Shown: piece by piece, positions 42,406 to 51,672 of the stretch
Layout: each line of letters starts with the position of its first letter
How positions within the stretch are numbered: the stretch's first letter is position 1
Origin: Formosa sp.
GTDB lineage: Bacteria > Bacteroidota > Bacteroidia > Flavobacteriales > Flavobacteriaceae
Length of the DNA stretch: 53,232 nucleotides
Direction: 5' to 3'
Assembly (NCBI GenBank): GCA_002698705.1
Contig: NZZM01000030.1
Coordinates: forward strand, 5,403 to 58,634
Position numbers and translations under genes: made by a program
Notes under the pieces: model-generated
The model's database searches: none
What the model was told of the DNA's origin: nothing
The model's input: only the letters and a program-made list of their open reading frames with translations

Positions 42406-44370
42406 ATGGTATATAAATATTTGAGTGTATTAATTTTTATTTTTGCTTCAAATAATTTATTTGCTCAGCGTGAATTACGCGCTATTGATAAAAAAACCCC
42501 ATCAAATACAAACTATTATAATGAAAAAGCATCAGATACCCTTTCTGATCGTAATTCAAAAAAAGTCGCCAAAAATCTCAAAGCTAAAATTGAGGATTAT
42601 AAGATTATTTCCTACAAGCGAGATACTGTTAATTTAGATACAACTCTTACAATAAATAAAGAGTATAAGTTTAATTATTTGAGACGTGATTATTTTGAAT
42701 TACTACCATTTAATAATATGGGTCAAACTTATAATTCTTTAAGTGAAAATCTATACAGGCGTGGTATTCAACCACGGCTTGGCTCAAAGGCCAAGCATTT
42801 TAATTATATTGGTTTAAAGGATATTAATTATTATCGTGTTCCAACTCCATTAACTGAACTAATGTTTAAATCTAATTTTGAACAAGGACAATTATTAGAT
42901 GCGTTTTTCACTGTAAATACATCCGATCAATTTAATTTTTCTATTGCGTATAAAGGCATGCGTTCTTTAGGGAAGTATCAGCATATTTTATCAAGTATAG
43001 GAAATTTCAGATTCACAACTAATTATAACACTAAAAATAAGCGTTATTATTTACGAGCTCATATTGCAAGTCAAGATATAGTAAATCAAGAAAATGGTGG
43101 AATTTCAGATGAACAATCATTGGATTTTGAGAACGGTAATCCAGAGTTTATTGATCGCTCATTATTTGATCCACTTTTTGAAGACGCAGAAAATAAACTG
43201 AAAGGCCGTAGGCTTTATGTAGAACACACTTATCAATTTAAATTAAAAGATTCTTTAGGAAATAATGGAATAAAGTTTGGTAATATTTTTCATTTAGAAG
43301 ATAAATTTTACCAGTTTAAACAAGATCGAAATTCAGCTGTATATGGAGATGCATTTGTAACTTCAGATCTTTTTGATAAAAACATTTTCAAACATTTTTA
43401 TGGGGATTTAAGTTCTGAATATAATAACAATACCCTAGGAGTTTTTAAGGCTAAATTAGGGTATAATCAGTTCAATTATGGATATAATTCCTTGGTGATA
43501 CTTAATGATCAGACAATATCGAATCGCTTAATAGAAAACTCAGTTTTTTTTGAAGGGGGTTATGAAAATAAAATTGGTTCTATTTCTCTTAAAGCAGACT
43601 TGGGTTTTAATATTACAGGCGATATTGATGGTAACTTTATAGATTTGCAAGCAAATTCAGTTTTATCAGATGATTTTAATGCATCTGCTCATCTGAATTT
43701 AAATTCTTCTGTAGCCGACTACAACTACAGATTATATCAAAGTGACTATTTGAATTACAACTGGCAAAATAGTTTTAAAAATCAACAATCAAAACAACTT
43801 GCCCTTAATTTAAATTCTAAAAAATACGGTGAATTGTCCGCGGATTATACTCTTGTTAATGAATACCTTTATTTTGAAGATAAGGGCTCAGGCGTTAAGC
43901 CATATCAGTATAATGGGACAATTAATTACATGCGTATCAAGTATGAAAAAGAATTTAAGTTTAAAAATTTTGGTTTATATAACACAATAATGTACCAACA
44001 AGTATTTGATAATAATAAAGTATTAAACATTCCCGAGATAAATACTAGGCATACATTTTATTATGCAAACGAGTTATTTAAAAAAGCATTATTTCTGCAA
44101 ACTGGTTTCACAGTTAGCTATTTTTCTAAATATTTTATGAATGCCTACGATCCTGTAATTGCTGAATTTTATGTTCAAAATGAATCTTATTATGGTAATT
44201 TTCCAAGAATTGATTTTTTTATAAATGCTAAAATTCAGCAAACTCGTTTATTTCTAAAGGCAGAACATTTTAATTCTTCTATGACAGGTTATAACTTTTA
44301 CTCCGCACCTAATTATCCTTATCGTGATTTTATTGTACGATTTGGAATTGTATGGAATTTCTTTTTGTAG
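42406..44370 (+). CDS. Putative porin, outer-membrane beta-barrel of Bacteroidota type, 654 aa
   Basis: A signal peptide (YKYLSVLIFIFASNNLFAQ) is followed by a linker of about 90 residues and then a long barrel rich in alternating aromatic and polar residues. Examples are LTELMFKSNFEQGQLLDAFFTVN, HTYQFKLKDSLGNNGIKFGNIF and the terminal YRDFIVRFGIVWNFFL. The C-terminal aromatic residue fits a BAM-recognised outer-membrane protein. I recognise the Bacteroidota putative-porin family that often lies next to rnhB. No TonB box or plug is seen, so it should be a passive channel or structural barrel. It converges with the glycosyltransferase gene two bases later. Membrane topology is firm; substrate unknown. 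Confidence 0.85.
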   Translation: MVYKYLSVLIFIFASNNLFAQRELRAIDKKTPSNTNYYNEKASDTLSDRNSKKVAKNLKAKIEDYKIISYKRDTVNLDTTLTINKEYKFNYLRRDYFELLPFNNMGQTYNSLSENLYRRGIQPRLGSKAKHFNYIGLKDINYYRVPTPLTELMFKSNFEQGQLLDAFFTVNTSDQFNFSIAYKGMRSLGKYQHILSSIGNFRFTTNYNTKNKRYYLRAHIASQDIVNQENGGISDEQSLDFENGNPEFIDRSLFDPLFEDAENKLKGRRLYVEHTYQFKLKDSLGNNGIKFGNIFHLEDKFYQFKQDRNSAVYGDAFVTSDLFDKNIFKHFYGDLSSEYNNNTLGVFKAKLGYNQFNYGYNSLVILNDQTISNRLIENSVFFEGGYENKIGSISLKADLGFNITGDIDGNFIDLQANSVLSDDFNASAHLNLNSSVADYNYRLYQSDYLNYNWQNSFKNQQSKQLALNLNSKKYGELSADYTLVNEYLYFEDKGSGVKPYQYNGTINYMRIKYEKEFKFKNFGLYNTIMYQQVFDNNKVLNIPEINTRHTFYYANELFKKALFLQTGFTVSYFSKYFMNAYDPVIAEFYVQNESYYGNFPRIDFFINAKIQQTRLFLKAEHFNSSMTGYNFYSAPNYPYRDFIVRFGIVWNFFL

Positions 44371-44372
44371 AG

Positions 44373-45146
44373 TTAATTTTGTAGTGAAATCTCTTTGATC
44401 TTGTAACTATATTTTTTTTCTTTTATCAAAAAGGGATTTTTGTTTTTTTGAAATAAATATTGAAAATACACAAGCTTTAAAAGATCAAAAGTTACTCTAA
44501 TGACACGTTCAAGCCCATAATTTGAAGATCCAAATTGCCTCTGATTATGGCGTACTGGTACTTGTACAATTTTAGCACCATTAAAATGGGCTAGTAAAGT
44601 TATGTAACGATGCATTTGAACTTGAAGGTTTATTTTTTTTGCAGTTTCTTTAGTAAAAACTTTGAGTGCACAACCGTGGTCTTTGATGTCCAATTTTGTT
44701 ATTATGCTAATAATATAATTTGCTATTTTTGATGGAATAGTTTTTATAAATGAATCCTTTCTGTTATTTCGAATTCCAGTAACCAAGTCCCAATTTTCTA
44801 ATTCTGCTTTATTAATCATCCAAGGAATATCAAAAGGGTCATTTTGTAAATCTCCGTCCATTGTTACAATATATTTTCCTATTGCTAAATCTATGCCCGC
44901 CTCCAGCGCTAAACTTTGACCATAATTTTTTTCTAATTCAATTATAAAAAGTGAAGAATGATAGATTTCTTTAAGTCTAGTTCTTGTATCATCAGTAGAC
45001 CCATCATTTACTATTATAATCTCATAATTTAACCCCAATAAAGCTTCATCGATAGATTTAATTAGTAAACTGATATTTTCTGCTTCATTGAAAATAGGTA
45101 TAACAACTGAAATTTGCCTAAAATATTTCACTGAGGATTGATTCAA
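44373..45146 (-). CDS. Family 2 glycosyltransferase (DPM1/ArnC-like), 257 aa
   Basis: This is a GT-A fold transferase with VVIPIFNEAENISLLIKSID, IIIVNDGSTDDTRTRL, the NYGQSLALEAGIDLA substrate segment and the metal-binding YIVTMDGDLQNDP (DxD). These match the dolichol/undecaprenyl-phosphate mannosyl- or arabinosyl-transferase branch. The ArnC and GtrB relatives have two C-terminal transmembrane helices, but here no hydrophobic pair follows. The soluble end (YFQYLFQKNKNPFLIKEK) suggests a peripheral or DPM1-like enzyme. The sugar is unknown. A TAGTTTTG on the minus strand at 45167-45174 is a plausible -7 element. It converges with the porin gene, leaving two bases between stops. Confidence 0.88.
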   Translation of the reverse strand: MNQSSVKYFRQISVVIPIFNEAENISLLIKSIDEALLGLNYEIIIVNDGSTDDTRTRLKEIYHSSLFIIELEKNYGQSLALEAGIDLAIGKYIVTMDGDLQNDPFDIPWMINKAELENWDLVTGIRNNRKDSFIKTIPSKIANYIISIITKLDIKDHGCALKVFTKETAKKINLQVQMHRYITLLAHFNGAKIVQVPVRHNQRQFGSSNYGLERVIRVTFDLLKLVYFQYLFQKNKNPFLIKEKKYSYKIKEISLQN

Positions 45147-45166
45147 AGAAAAGTTTGTTTCTAAAA

Positions 45167-45174
45167 CAAAACTA
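45167..45174 (-). promoter_or_regulatory. Candidate glycosyltransferase promoter -7 element (TAGTTTTG)
   Basis: The complement of CAAAACTA reads TAGTTTTG, matching TAnnTTTG, 20 bases before the ATG. No TTTG -33 partner is seen at the usual spacing. Confidence 0.4.
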
Positions 45175-45220
45175 AACCATTAATAATAAATTATTATTAT
45201 AATAGTTTATTTTTATAAAT

Positions 45221-46288
45221 ATGATAAAAAATAAATACAATATTATTGGGGTTATGTCAGGCACATCAATGGATGGCTTGGATATTTGTTGGGTAAAGTT
45301 TACAAAAAAAAACAAATGGAGTTATCAAATATTAGCTGGTGAGACTTTACAATATTCAAAAAAAATGATAACTAAATTGAAATCGGCAATTAATTGTAGT
45401 CCCAAAGATTTAGAGTTACTGGACAAATATTTTACAAATTATATTGGAGATTGCATAAATGATTTTAAAAAAAAATACAGTGTTATAAGTTTAGATTTAG
45501 TTTGTAGTCATGGTCATACAGTTTTTCATGAACCTGATAAGGGTATGACATTCCAAATTGGAAATTTACAGCAACTTGCAAATAAAATTCAATGTAAATT
45601 AGTTTGTGACTTTCGAGTTCAGGATGTGGCTTTAGGTGGTCAAGGCGCTCCTCTAGTTCCTGTTGGAGATGAGCTTTTATTTTCACAATTTGATTTTTGC
45701 TTAAATCTTGGTGGGTTTTCAAATATTTCTTTCAACAGCAAGGGTCAACGCATTGCTTTTGATATTTGTCCAGTAAATATTATAATGAATTATTATTCAA
45801 AAAAAATGGGTTTTGACTATGACAAAGGTGGTGAATTTGCGTCACAAGGTGTTGTAGATGAAAATCTTTTACATGCGTTAAATTCTTTAAGCTTTTACAA
45901 AAAAGGTCCTCCAAAATCACTTGGGTTGGAATGGGTGCGAAGTAAGGTAATTCCATTAATTAATACATTTTCTTTAGATTATAATTCCATATTAAGAACT
46001 TTAGTTGAACACATAGTTGTTCAAATTACTTGCGTTATAGAAAAATATAATCTAAATAAAGGACTTTTTACCGGTGGAGGAGCATTAAATACATATTTAA
46101 TGAAATGTATTTCAGAAAGATTAAATAATCCAATTATTGAGACTGAAAATGAATTAATTCACTTTAAAGAAGCTCTTATTTTTGGTTTTTTAGGAGTTTT
46201 AAAATTAAGAAATGAAATCAATTGTCTAGCGAGTGTTACTGGAGCTAATCGTGATCATTCAACTGGTAAAATTTATTACCCTAGTTAA
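45221..46288 (+). CDS. anmK: Anhydro-N-acetylmuramic acid kinase, 355 aa
   Basis: AnmK opens and phosphorylates 1,6-anhydro-N-acetylmuramic acid from peptidoglycan turnover, giving MurNAc-6-phosphate. Family motifs are GVMSGTSMDGLDICWVKF (about 9-26), DLVCSHGHTVFHEPD, CDFRVQDVALGGQGAPLVP with the ATP and sugar-site residues, LNLGGFSNISF, and FTGGGALNTYLM. The length (about 355-370) is normal. The sugar kinase/actin fold is evident. It is rightward, in front of nhaD, which has its own promoter. The identification is confident, and the cell-wall recycling role follows from the family. Confidence 0.96.
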   Translation: MIKNKYNIIGVMSGTSMDGLDICWVKFTKKNKWSYQILAGETLQYSKKMITKLKSAINCSPKDLELLDKYFTNYIGDCINDFKKKYSVISLDLVCSHGHTVFHEPDKGMTFQIGNLQQLANKIQCKLVCDFRVQDVALGGQGAPLVPVGDELLFSQFDFCLNLGGFSNISFNSKGQRIAFDICPVNIIMNYYSKKMGFDYDKGGEFASQGVVDENLLHALNSLSFYKKGPPKSLGLEWVRSKVIPLINTFSLDYNSILRTLVEHIVVQITCVIEKYNLNKGLFTGGGALNTYLMKCISERLNNPIIETENELIHFKEALIFGFLGVLKLRNEINCLASVTGANRDHSTGKIYYPS

Positions 46289-46311
46289 GATAATAAGCCT
46301 AGAATCTTTTA

Positions 46312-46319
46312 TATATTTG
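46312..46319 (+). promoter_or_regulatory. nhaD promoter -7 element (TATATTTG)
   Basis: This is a perfect TAnnTTTG match 38 bases before the nhaD ATG and 23 bases after the anmK stop. The -33 partner is weak (GTTA near 46284). Confidence 0.55.
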
Positions 46320-46357
46320 TAAACATTTAATAAATTCTTAATTGTCAACTAAAATTC

Positions 46358-47734
46358 ATGGAAACAATTATAATAATTGTATTTATTGCCGGCTATTTAG
46401 CCATCACCCTAGAACATAGTTTAAAGATTGATAAACTTGTTCCAGCTCTAATTATGATGTCTATTAGTTGGGCATTAATATCGTTTGGAGTTGATGAATT
46501 TAATTCCTGGTTCGATTCTTCCAAACATACTTTATTAACTAATTTTGACACATTACTACATAATGACAAGATGCACCTTGTTGAGGAATCACTTTTGCAT
46601 CACTTAGGAAAGACAGCTGAGATTTTAGTGTTTTTATTAGGAGCTATGACAATTGTTGAAATTATAGCCTATTTCAATGGATTTTCAACAATCAAAAAAT
46701 TCATTAGAACAAAAAAGAAAACAAAGTTATTATGGATTTTTTGTTGGTTAGCATTTATTCTATCAGCCATAATTGATAATTTAACAGCTACTATTGTTTT
46801 AATTTCTTTACTTCAAAAATTGGTTAAAGAACGTCAAATTCGTTTATGGTTTGCTGGACTTATTATCATTGCAGCTAATGCAGGGGGTGCTTTTTCACCA
46901 ATTGGAGATGTTACAACAACTATGCTTTGGATTGCAGACAAAGTTACCACACCATATCTGTTCGGCTACTTATTATTACCCTCTCTTGTATGTATGCTTG
47001 TCCCAACCTATCTAGCATCTAGATTATCGGTTTTCAAAGGCGATTTAGATGTTTATGGCTCAGACGATTCTGCTTCCGGGCGTTTTAGTAGTACAATGCT
47101 ATATTTAGGACTATCCGCAATTATTTTTGTTCCTTTTTTTAAAATGGTTACTCATTTACCACCATATGTAGGTATGATGCTTTCTTTAGGAATAGTCGCT
47201 ATTTTTGCCGAAATATGCAGTTCTTCAAAGTTTAGTTTAGAGGGATTAGACAATAAAAAGCATACCAGTCCAATACACCACTCATTGACTAAAATTGAAC
47301 TTCCAAGTATTTTGTTTTTCTTGGGAATTTTGATGGCCGTTGCAGCGCTAGAATCTCTAGGAATTTTATTTGGTTTTGCTGATTGGCTTAAAGTTAGTAC
47401 GCCACATATTGGAACTGAAATGGCAGGCACTGCTGTTTCGGATCTTGTTGTTATTCTCTTAGGAGTTGGATCCGCTGTAATTGATAATGTACCTTTAGTA
47501 GCCGCTTCACTTGGAATGTTTTCTGAAGCTTCTGATAATATTTTATGGCATTTTATTGCTTACTCTGCTGGTACAGGAGGAAGTATGTTGGTGATTGGGT
47601 CTGCTGCAGGTGTTGTTGCTATGGGTATGGAAAAAATAAATTTTTTCTGGTATTTAAAAAAGATTAGCTGGCTAGCATTTACAGGTTTTGTTTGTGGTGC
47701 TTTGGTTTTTTTATTCACTAGAACCTTATTTTAA
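46358..47734 (+). CDS. nhaD: Sodium:proton antiporter NhaD, 458 aa
   Basis: This inner-membrane antiporter has about 12-13 helices and is important for sodium export in marine bacteria. Recognisable NhaD/ion-transporter-superfamily features are LGAMTIVEIIAYFNGF, SAIIDNLTATIVLISLL, AANAGGAFSPIGDVTTTMLW with the conserved sodium-site region, and the symmetric SAVIDNVPLVAASLGMF and YSAGTGGSMLVIGSAAGVVAMG. It lies 21 bases before folC on the same strand, so the two probably share a transcript. No regulator is linked. The identification is confident. Confidence 0.95.
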   Translation: METIIIIVFIAGYLAITLEHSLKIDKLVPALIMMSISWALISFGVDEFNSWFDSSKHTLLTNFDTLLHNDKMHLVEESLLHHLGKTAEILVFLLGAMTIVEIIAYFNGFSTIKKFIRTKKKTKLLWIFCWLAFILSAIIDNLTATIVLISLLQKLVKERQIRLWFAGLIIIAANAGGAFSPIGDVTTTMLWIADKVTTPYLFGYLLLPSLVCMLVPTYLASRLSVFKGDLDVYGSDDSASGRFSSTMLYLGLSAIIFVPFFKMVTHLPPYVGMMLSLGIVAIFAEICSSSKFSLEGLDNKKHTSPIHHSLTKIELPSILFFLGILMAVAALESLGILFGFADWLKVSTPHIGTEMAGTAVSDLVVILLGVGSAVIDNVPLVAASLGMFSEASDNILWHFIAYSAGTGGSMLVIGSAAGVVAMGMEKINFFWYLKKISWLAFTGFVCGALVFLFTRTLF

Positions 47735-47755
47735 TCTTATTATTTAAACACTGTT

Positions 47756-48973
47756 TTGAATTACGATGAAATAACATTGTGGATGTTTTCTAAACTACCT
47801 ATGTATCAGCGTCAAGGTAATGTGGCTTATAAAAAAGATTTAATCCGAACGGAGCTACTGCTGAACCATCTAAATTCCCCTCACAAACATTTTAAATCAA
47901 TTCATATTGGTGGAACTAATGGTAAAGGCTCTACAGCCCACATGATAGCTTCTGTATTTCAAGAATCTGGTTACAAAGTCGGTTTATACACCTCCCCTCA
48001 TTTAATAGATTTTCGTGAACGAATTTTAATTAATGGTTGTAAAATATCAAAAGAATTTATCATTCGATTTGTCAAACAAAATAAAGATTTTTTTGAATCT
48101 AACCATTTATCTTTTTTTGAAATGACAGTTGGTATGGCTTTTAAATACTTCTCAAAAGAAAAAGTTGATGTCGCAATTATTGAAGTAGGTTTAGGTGGAA
48201 GACTAGATTCCACAAACATTATCAACCCAGAAATATCCATAATTACTAATATAGGTATGGATCATACTGAGTTTCTTGGAGACACTCTACAAAAAATAGC
48301 TACAGAGAAAGCAGGGATTATTAAAAGAAATGTACCAGTTATAATTGGCGAAAGACAAACTGAAGTTGAAAATATTTTCATTAGTAAAGCAAATTCATTG
48401 AATTCAGATATATACTTTGCAGATGAAGGAATAGACCAAACTATTCCTTGTAGTTTGGGAGGTGAGTATCAACAAAAAAATGTAAAAACAGCTTTACAGT
48501 CATTAAAAGTTTTACAAAGTAAAGGTTTCTATTTTTCTGATAATCAAATAACAGAGGGTTTAATAAAAATCCAAAAGAACACAGGTCTTCGAGGCCGCTG
48601 GGAGCTGATTTCAAAAACTCCAAAAATCATATGTGACACAGCTCACAACAGGGAGGGTTTAATATTAGTTTTAAATCAATTACAAAAAGAATCTTATGAA
48701 ACTCTTCATATTGTTTTAGGGATGGTATCAGATAAATCAGTAGAAAGTATAATAGATTTATTTCCTAAAAAGGCTATTTACTATTTTTGTAAACCAAATA
48801 TTTCAAGAGGTATGGATGTTGAAATTTTGGCGGATAAATTCCTTAAATTTGGATATATAGGAGCTCAATATTCATCTGTTAATGCGGCCTTTAAAAACGC
48901 AAAGCAACAGTGCTCAATTCAAGATTTAATCTTTGTTGGGGGAAGTACATTTGTAGTAGCTGAGGTCATTTAA
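47756..48973 (+). CDS. folC: Bifunctional dihydrofolate / folylpolyglutamate synthase, 405 aa
   Basis: FolC adds glutamate to dihydropteroate and to folates. The Mur-ligase-like ATP site is GGTNGKGSTAHMIASVF (about 52-68). YTSPHLIDFRERI, VGLGGRLDSTNIINP, ITNIGMDHTEFLGDTLQKIATEKAGIIK and LRGRWELISKTPKIICDTAHNREGL follow in family order. It begins with TTG at 47756: the family N-terminus (NYDEITLWMFSKLPMYQRQG) needs this codon, and the next ATG would cut off nine residues. It lies 21 bases after nhaD. The identification is certain. Confidence 0.97.
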   Translation: MNYDEITLWMFSKLPMYQRQGNVAYKKDLIRTELLLNHLNSPHKHFKSIHIGGTNGKGSTAHMIASVFQESGYKVGLYTSPHLIDFRERILINGCKISKEFIIRFVKQNKDFFESNHLSFFEMTVGMAFKYFSKEKVDVAIIEVGLGGRLDSTNIINPEISIITNIGMDHTEFLGDTLQKIATEKAGIIKRNVPVIIGERQTEVENIFISKANSLNSDIYFADEGIDQTIPCSLGGEYQQKNVKTALQSLKVLQSKGFYFSDNQITEGLIKIQKNTGLRGRWELISKTPKIICDTAHNREGLILVLNQLQKESYETLHIVLGMVSDKSVESIIDLFPKKAIYYFCKPNISRGMDVEILADKFLKFGYIGAQYSSVNAAFKNAKQQCSIQDLIFVGGSTFVVAEVI

Positions 48974-48990
48974 ATTTTAGTAAAAATCCT

Positions 48991-49020
48991 TTTGCGAAAA
49001 GAAAAACTAATCTATATTTG
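48991..49020 (+). promoter_or_regulatory. tRNA-Val promoter
   Basis: TTTG at 48991-48994, an 18-base spacer, then TATATTTG at 49013-49020 form a near-ideal Bacteroidota housekeeping promoter. The -7 box is 14 bases before the mature tRNA 5' end. Confidence 0.85.
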
Positions 49021-49034
49021 CACACCTATAATTA

Positions 49035-49109
49035 GGGCGCGTAGCTCAGTTGGTTCAGAGCACCTGGTTTACACCCAGGGGGTCAGGGGTTCGAATCCCT
49101 TCGCGCCCA
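49035..49109 (+). tRNA. tRNA-Val (anticodon TAC)
   Basis: A 75-base cloverleaf has the acceptor GGGCGCG paired with CGCGCCC, the D arm GCTC-AGTTGGTTCA-GAGC, the anticodon stem CCTGG/CCAGG around TTTACAC (anticodon TAC), and the T arm AGGGG-TTCGAAT-CCCTT. Discriminator A73 is followed by CTG, so CCA is not encoded. The gene has its own promoter and terminator. Confidence 0.97.
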
Positions 49110-49117
49110 CTGTAGTT

Positions 49118-49144
49118 AACCTCACAAATTGTGAGGTTTTTTTT
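49118..49144 (+). terminator. Terminator after tRNA-Val
   Basis: A 9-bp stem AACCTCACA / TGTGAGGTT (49118-49126 with 49130-49138) has an AAT loop and is followed by a run of T. It also lies in front of the convergent surface-lipoprotein gene. Confidence 0.9.
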
Positions 49145-49163
49145 ATTTAATACCTATGCAAAA

Positions 49164-50990
49164 TTAATTATCTCGCTTTACATGAATAACTCCTGTGATT
49201 GTGTGTGGGTTGCCTTGATCATCTAAATAAGCTCCGCCAAAATTAATATCAATATATTCATCAATTGCGTTGCCAAAGGAATTTAAATTAAGAATAATTT
49301 CGTTGTCATTTGTATTTGGATATATTGGACAGTTTTCAACAAAATAAAAAGTTTCGTTATTGGTTTGATACCCAAACTGATACTCACCTTCGTAATTTGG
49401 ATAATTTGGATTCAAAGAAACTCTCAGCCAGAAACAATTTTCCCAATCATTATTGTTTTCACCAAAATACTGAATATCTAAATCAAATGATGCATCAACA
49501 TAAAAATTAGAAAAAACATACTCTAGAGCACCCCCATCGATACTATATTGAATAAACTCATCAACAGAGTTACAGGCGGATAATACTCCCAAGTCTGTTA
49601 GTGGACTTGTTAGTGTATAATTAATCTCTCCAGTAGTTTGTAAATTGTCATAATCATAACCTGCAATGCTAAGATTTGAATTTTCATTACAACTTAGAAT
49701 ATTGGTTTCAAAATCACCATCTGAAACTAAGCTGTAGAAAGTTTCTCCACCTTCAATACTCCCTTGAATATATCCATTAACTACATTACCTCCAGAGCAT
49801 GTGTTGAATTGTCCTGTAATAGTTTCAAAGTATTCTTCAACCTCAGGCATATCCAATATAACATTAATTAACGCATCTTCTGAAAGTGGACCAATATTTT
49901 GAGATGAATTAGGAATTTCTTGATTGTTACAAATACCATTTAGAAAGTAATTCAAATTTAAAATTTGATTTGCTGGTACAATACCACAAACCTCTCCATT
50001 TTCATTTGTTATCCCGTAACCAGTACCATTTAACTCACTCTCAATACTAACTTGTATATTACTTATTGGGTTATTATTTGCATCAGTAATATTTAAGCAT
50101 ATATTAACATATTCCGCAGGGATATCACAATTCCAAAACGAGAAGTGGCTAACATTACCAACATAATTAGATCCCTGCAATGTAGCGCTACCTTCTTCAA
50201 CCCAATATCCATTAGTTTCGTCAAAATACCAAAGCGGTATTTCATTTGGAGCTCCATTAAGTATCTCTGGGTCTAAAGGAATTGAAATTGTAGCTTGAGT
50301 ACCTTCCTTGAGATTAAGTTTTTCTCCAGAATCACTTCTAAGTTCTATGGCCAACATTCCTAGTGTTTCCAACATTCTTGCTTCGTTTTGTAAATTCTGA
50401 GCCAATAACATTCCAGGCATTTGATTAACCATATTTTCATCCGATGGGTTTAAAAAGTGGAGAGTTACCAGTACGTTTCCATTATAGCTACTACCATCTG
50501 AGAGGCTGTATTCTCCGGCAAGGTCTATACTTGCACCATTTCCCAAACTGACCGTGGATGCAACTCCAGAGTTAACCGTTTCAGTTACCGTCATTGGTAA
50601 TAATATTATTTTAACATGATTCACACCTGTTGTTGGAACAATAGCTCTAGATCCATTTATGAAACCTGCTTTTTCAGCTTTTATGTAAGCAAACTTTTCA
50701 TAAACTTGTGCATTTTTAAGAATAAAAATTCCGTTATTATCTGTTTCAGTTGAGCTATCTCCGATTTCAATCATTGCACCACTTATAGGATTGTCTTGTA
50801 AATCTACAACTCTACCAAAAAAGTCACTATTATATTGATTTCCAAAGTTTTCAACAAATTCTCCAGTTGGGGTTGTGGAATTAGAGTTTCCTAAATTTCC
50901 TGTTGGATCATCATTACAGCATAAAAACAAAGTAAAAATTACAGGAATAATTAAGATCTTAAGGAAAGATTTTATCTTGATTGAATTCAT
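49164..50990 (-). CDS. Surface lipoprotein with carboxypeptidase-regulatory-like domains, 608 aa
   Basis: The signal peptide ends in LFLCC with lipid-bearing cysteines, followed by NDDPTGNLGNSN, an Asn/Gly spacer typical of exported Bacteroidota lipoproteins. A CarboxypepD_reg-like sandwich (about 50-125, FFGRVVDLQDNPISGAMIEIGDS) is followed by a segment common in these proteins. That segment runs from LPMTVTETVNSGVASTVSLGNG through IPLWYFDETNGYWVEEG to VGNVSHFSFWNCD (about 130-300). A second regulatory-like domain (CLNITDANNNPISNIQVSIE) and a beta-rich end with several cysteines complete it. I used the ATG with complement at 50988-50990; 16 further codons upstream precede the signal peptide. 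No enzymatic motif; probably an adhesin-like or structural surface protein. Confidence 0.83.
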   Translation of the reverse strand: MNSIKIKSFLKILIIPVIFTLFLCCNDDPTGNLGNSNSTTPTGEFVENFGNQYNSDFFGRVVDLQDNPISGAMIEIGDSSTETDNNGIFILKNAQVYEKFAYIKAEKAGFINGSRAIVPTTGVNHVKIILLPMTVTETVNSGVASTVSLGNGASIDLAGEYSLSDGSSYNGNVLVTLHFLNPSDENMVNQMPGMLLAQNLQNEARMLETLGMLAIELRSDSGEKLNLKEGTQATISIPLDPEILNGAPNEIPLWYFDETNGYWVEEGSATLQGSNYVGNVSHFSFWNCDIPAEYVNICLNITDANNNPISNIQVSIESELNGTGYGITNENGEVCGIVPANQILNLNYFLNGICNNQEIPNSSQNIGPLSEDALINVILDMPEVEEYFETITGQFNTCSGGNVVNGYIQGSIEGGETFYSLVSDGDFETNILSCNENSNLSIAGYDYDNLQTTGEINYTLTSPLTDLGVLSACNSVDEFIQYSIDGGALEYVFSNFYVDASFDLDIQYFGENNNDWENCFWLRVSLNPNYPNYEGEYQFGYQTNNETFYFVENCPIYPNTNDNEIILNLNSFGNAIDEYIDINFGGAYLDDQGNPHTITGVIHVKRDN

Positions 50991-51061
50991 TTTTTTATAA
51001 TTTTTTTTTAAATATATAATAATTCTCGCTTTGATCATTTAAATAAATTTTTTTTTAAAAC

Positions 51062-51092
51062 TTGTAAAAAACAAGCTTTAGATTTATCTTAG
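51062..51092 (+). promoter_or_regulatory. Candidate promoter for the NTF2-like lipoprotein gene
   Basis: TTG at 51062-51064, 20 bases, then TATCTTAG at 51085-51092 (two mismatches region to TAnnTTTG). An inverted repeat CTTGT-AAAAA-ACAAG (51061-51075) overlaps the -33 element and could be an operator. Confidence 0.3.
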
Positions 51093-51110
51093 TTTTTTAA
51101 AATAACTACT

Positions 51111-51641
51111 ATGAGAAAAATAATATTATTTTTAATGGCTTTTATACTCAGTTGTGCAGATATTTCTGTAAAGTCAACGGTTGAAGTAAATACAGAAGAT
51201 AAGAATCAAGAAACTTTTATGAAAAATGTGAATATTTTCAAGAAATTTCCAGAAGGAATGTCCACTAGAGATTTAGAGTTGTCAATGAGTATTTTTGCGG
51301 ATTCTCTAAAGTGGTATGGTCCTGATCAGAAAACAAGTGATTTATATGCTTCAAAGACTGATTTACGTACTGCATTACAAGGATACATGAGTATGTATAA
51401 TTCTTCTTCTTTTAAAAATGACATCTATTATGGAGGGAATTTATATTCTTCAAATGACGATGTATCATCTAGTCCAAATGGTATAAGAATTTACGGCGAT
51501 TGGCATCACACCCATATCGAAAGCGGAGTTGAAGTTAGTCACAAATGGATGGCCATAGCTCGTTTAAATAGAGATGGGAAAATTTACCAATTCGTTGACT
51601 ATTTTGATGTAGGTGGGTTTTTAAGTCAACACGATAAATAA
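51111..51641 (+). CDS. NTF2/SnoaL-like lipoprotein of unknown function, 176 aa
   Basis: A short lipoprotein signal (RKIILFLMAFILSC) is followed by a single domain of about 150 residues. MSIFADSLKWYGPDQ, LRTALQGYMSMYNSSSF and WMAIARLNRDGKIYQFVDYFDVGGFL match the cone-shaped alpha+beta NTF2/SnoaL fold, in which small molecules bind in a central pocket. The conserved histidines in YGDWHHTHIES are notable. The fold is common in Bacteroidota secreted proteins annotated as nuclear transport factor 2-like. No neighbour explains a substrate. It ends shortly before the convergent E2 gene, with only a weak hairpin between them. Confidence 0.75.
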   Translation: MRKIILFLMAFILSCADISVKSTVEVNTEDKNQETFMKNVNIFKKFPEGMSTRDLELSMSIFADSLKWYGPDQKTSDLYASKTDLRTALQGYMSMYNSSSFKNDIYYGGNLYSSNDDVSSSPNGIRIYGDWHHTHIESGVEVSHKWMAIARLNRDGKIYQFVDYFDVGGFLSQHDK

Positions 51642-51643
51642 AA

Positions 51644-51663
51644 GCTATTAAAAATAGCCTTTG
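51644..51663. terminator. Weak hairpin between convergent genes
   Basis: A 6-bp stem GCTATT / AATAGC (51644-51649 with 51653-51658) with AAA loop lies between the NTF2-like and E2 genes. It has no long T tract, so termination here is uncertain. Confidence 0.35.
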
Positions 51664-51672
51664 TTCTTGATA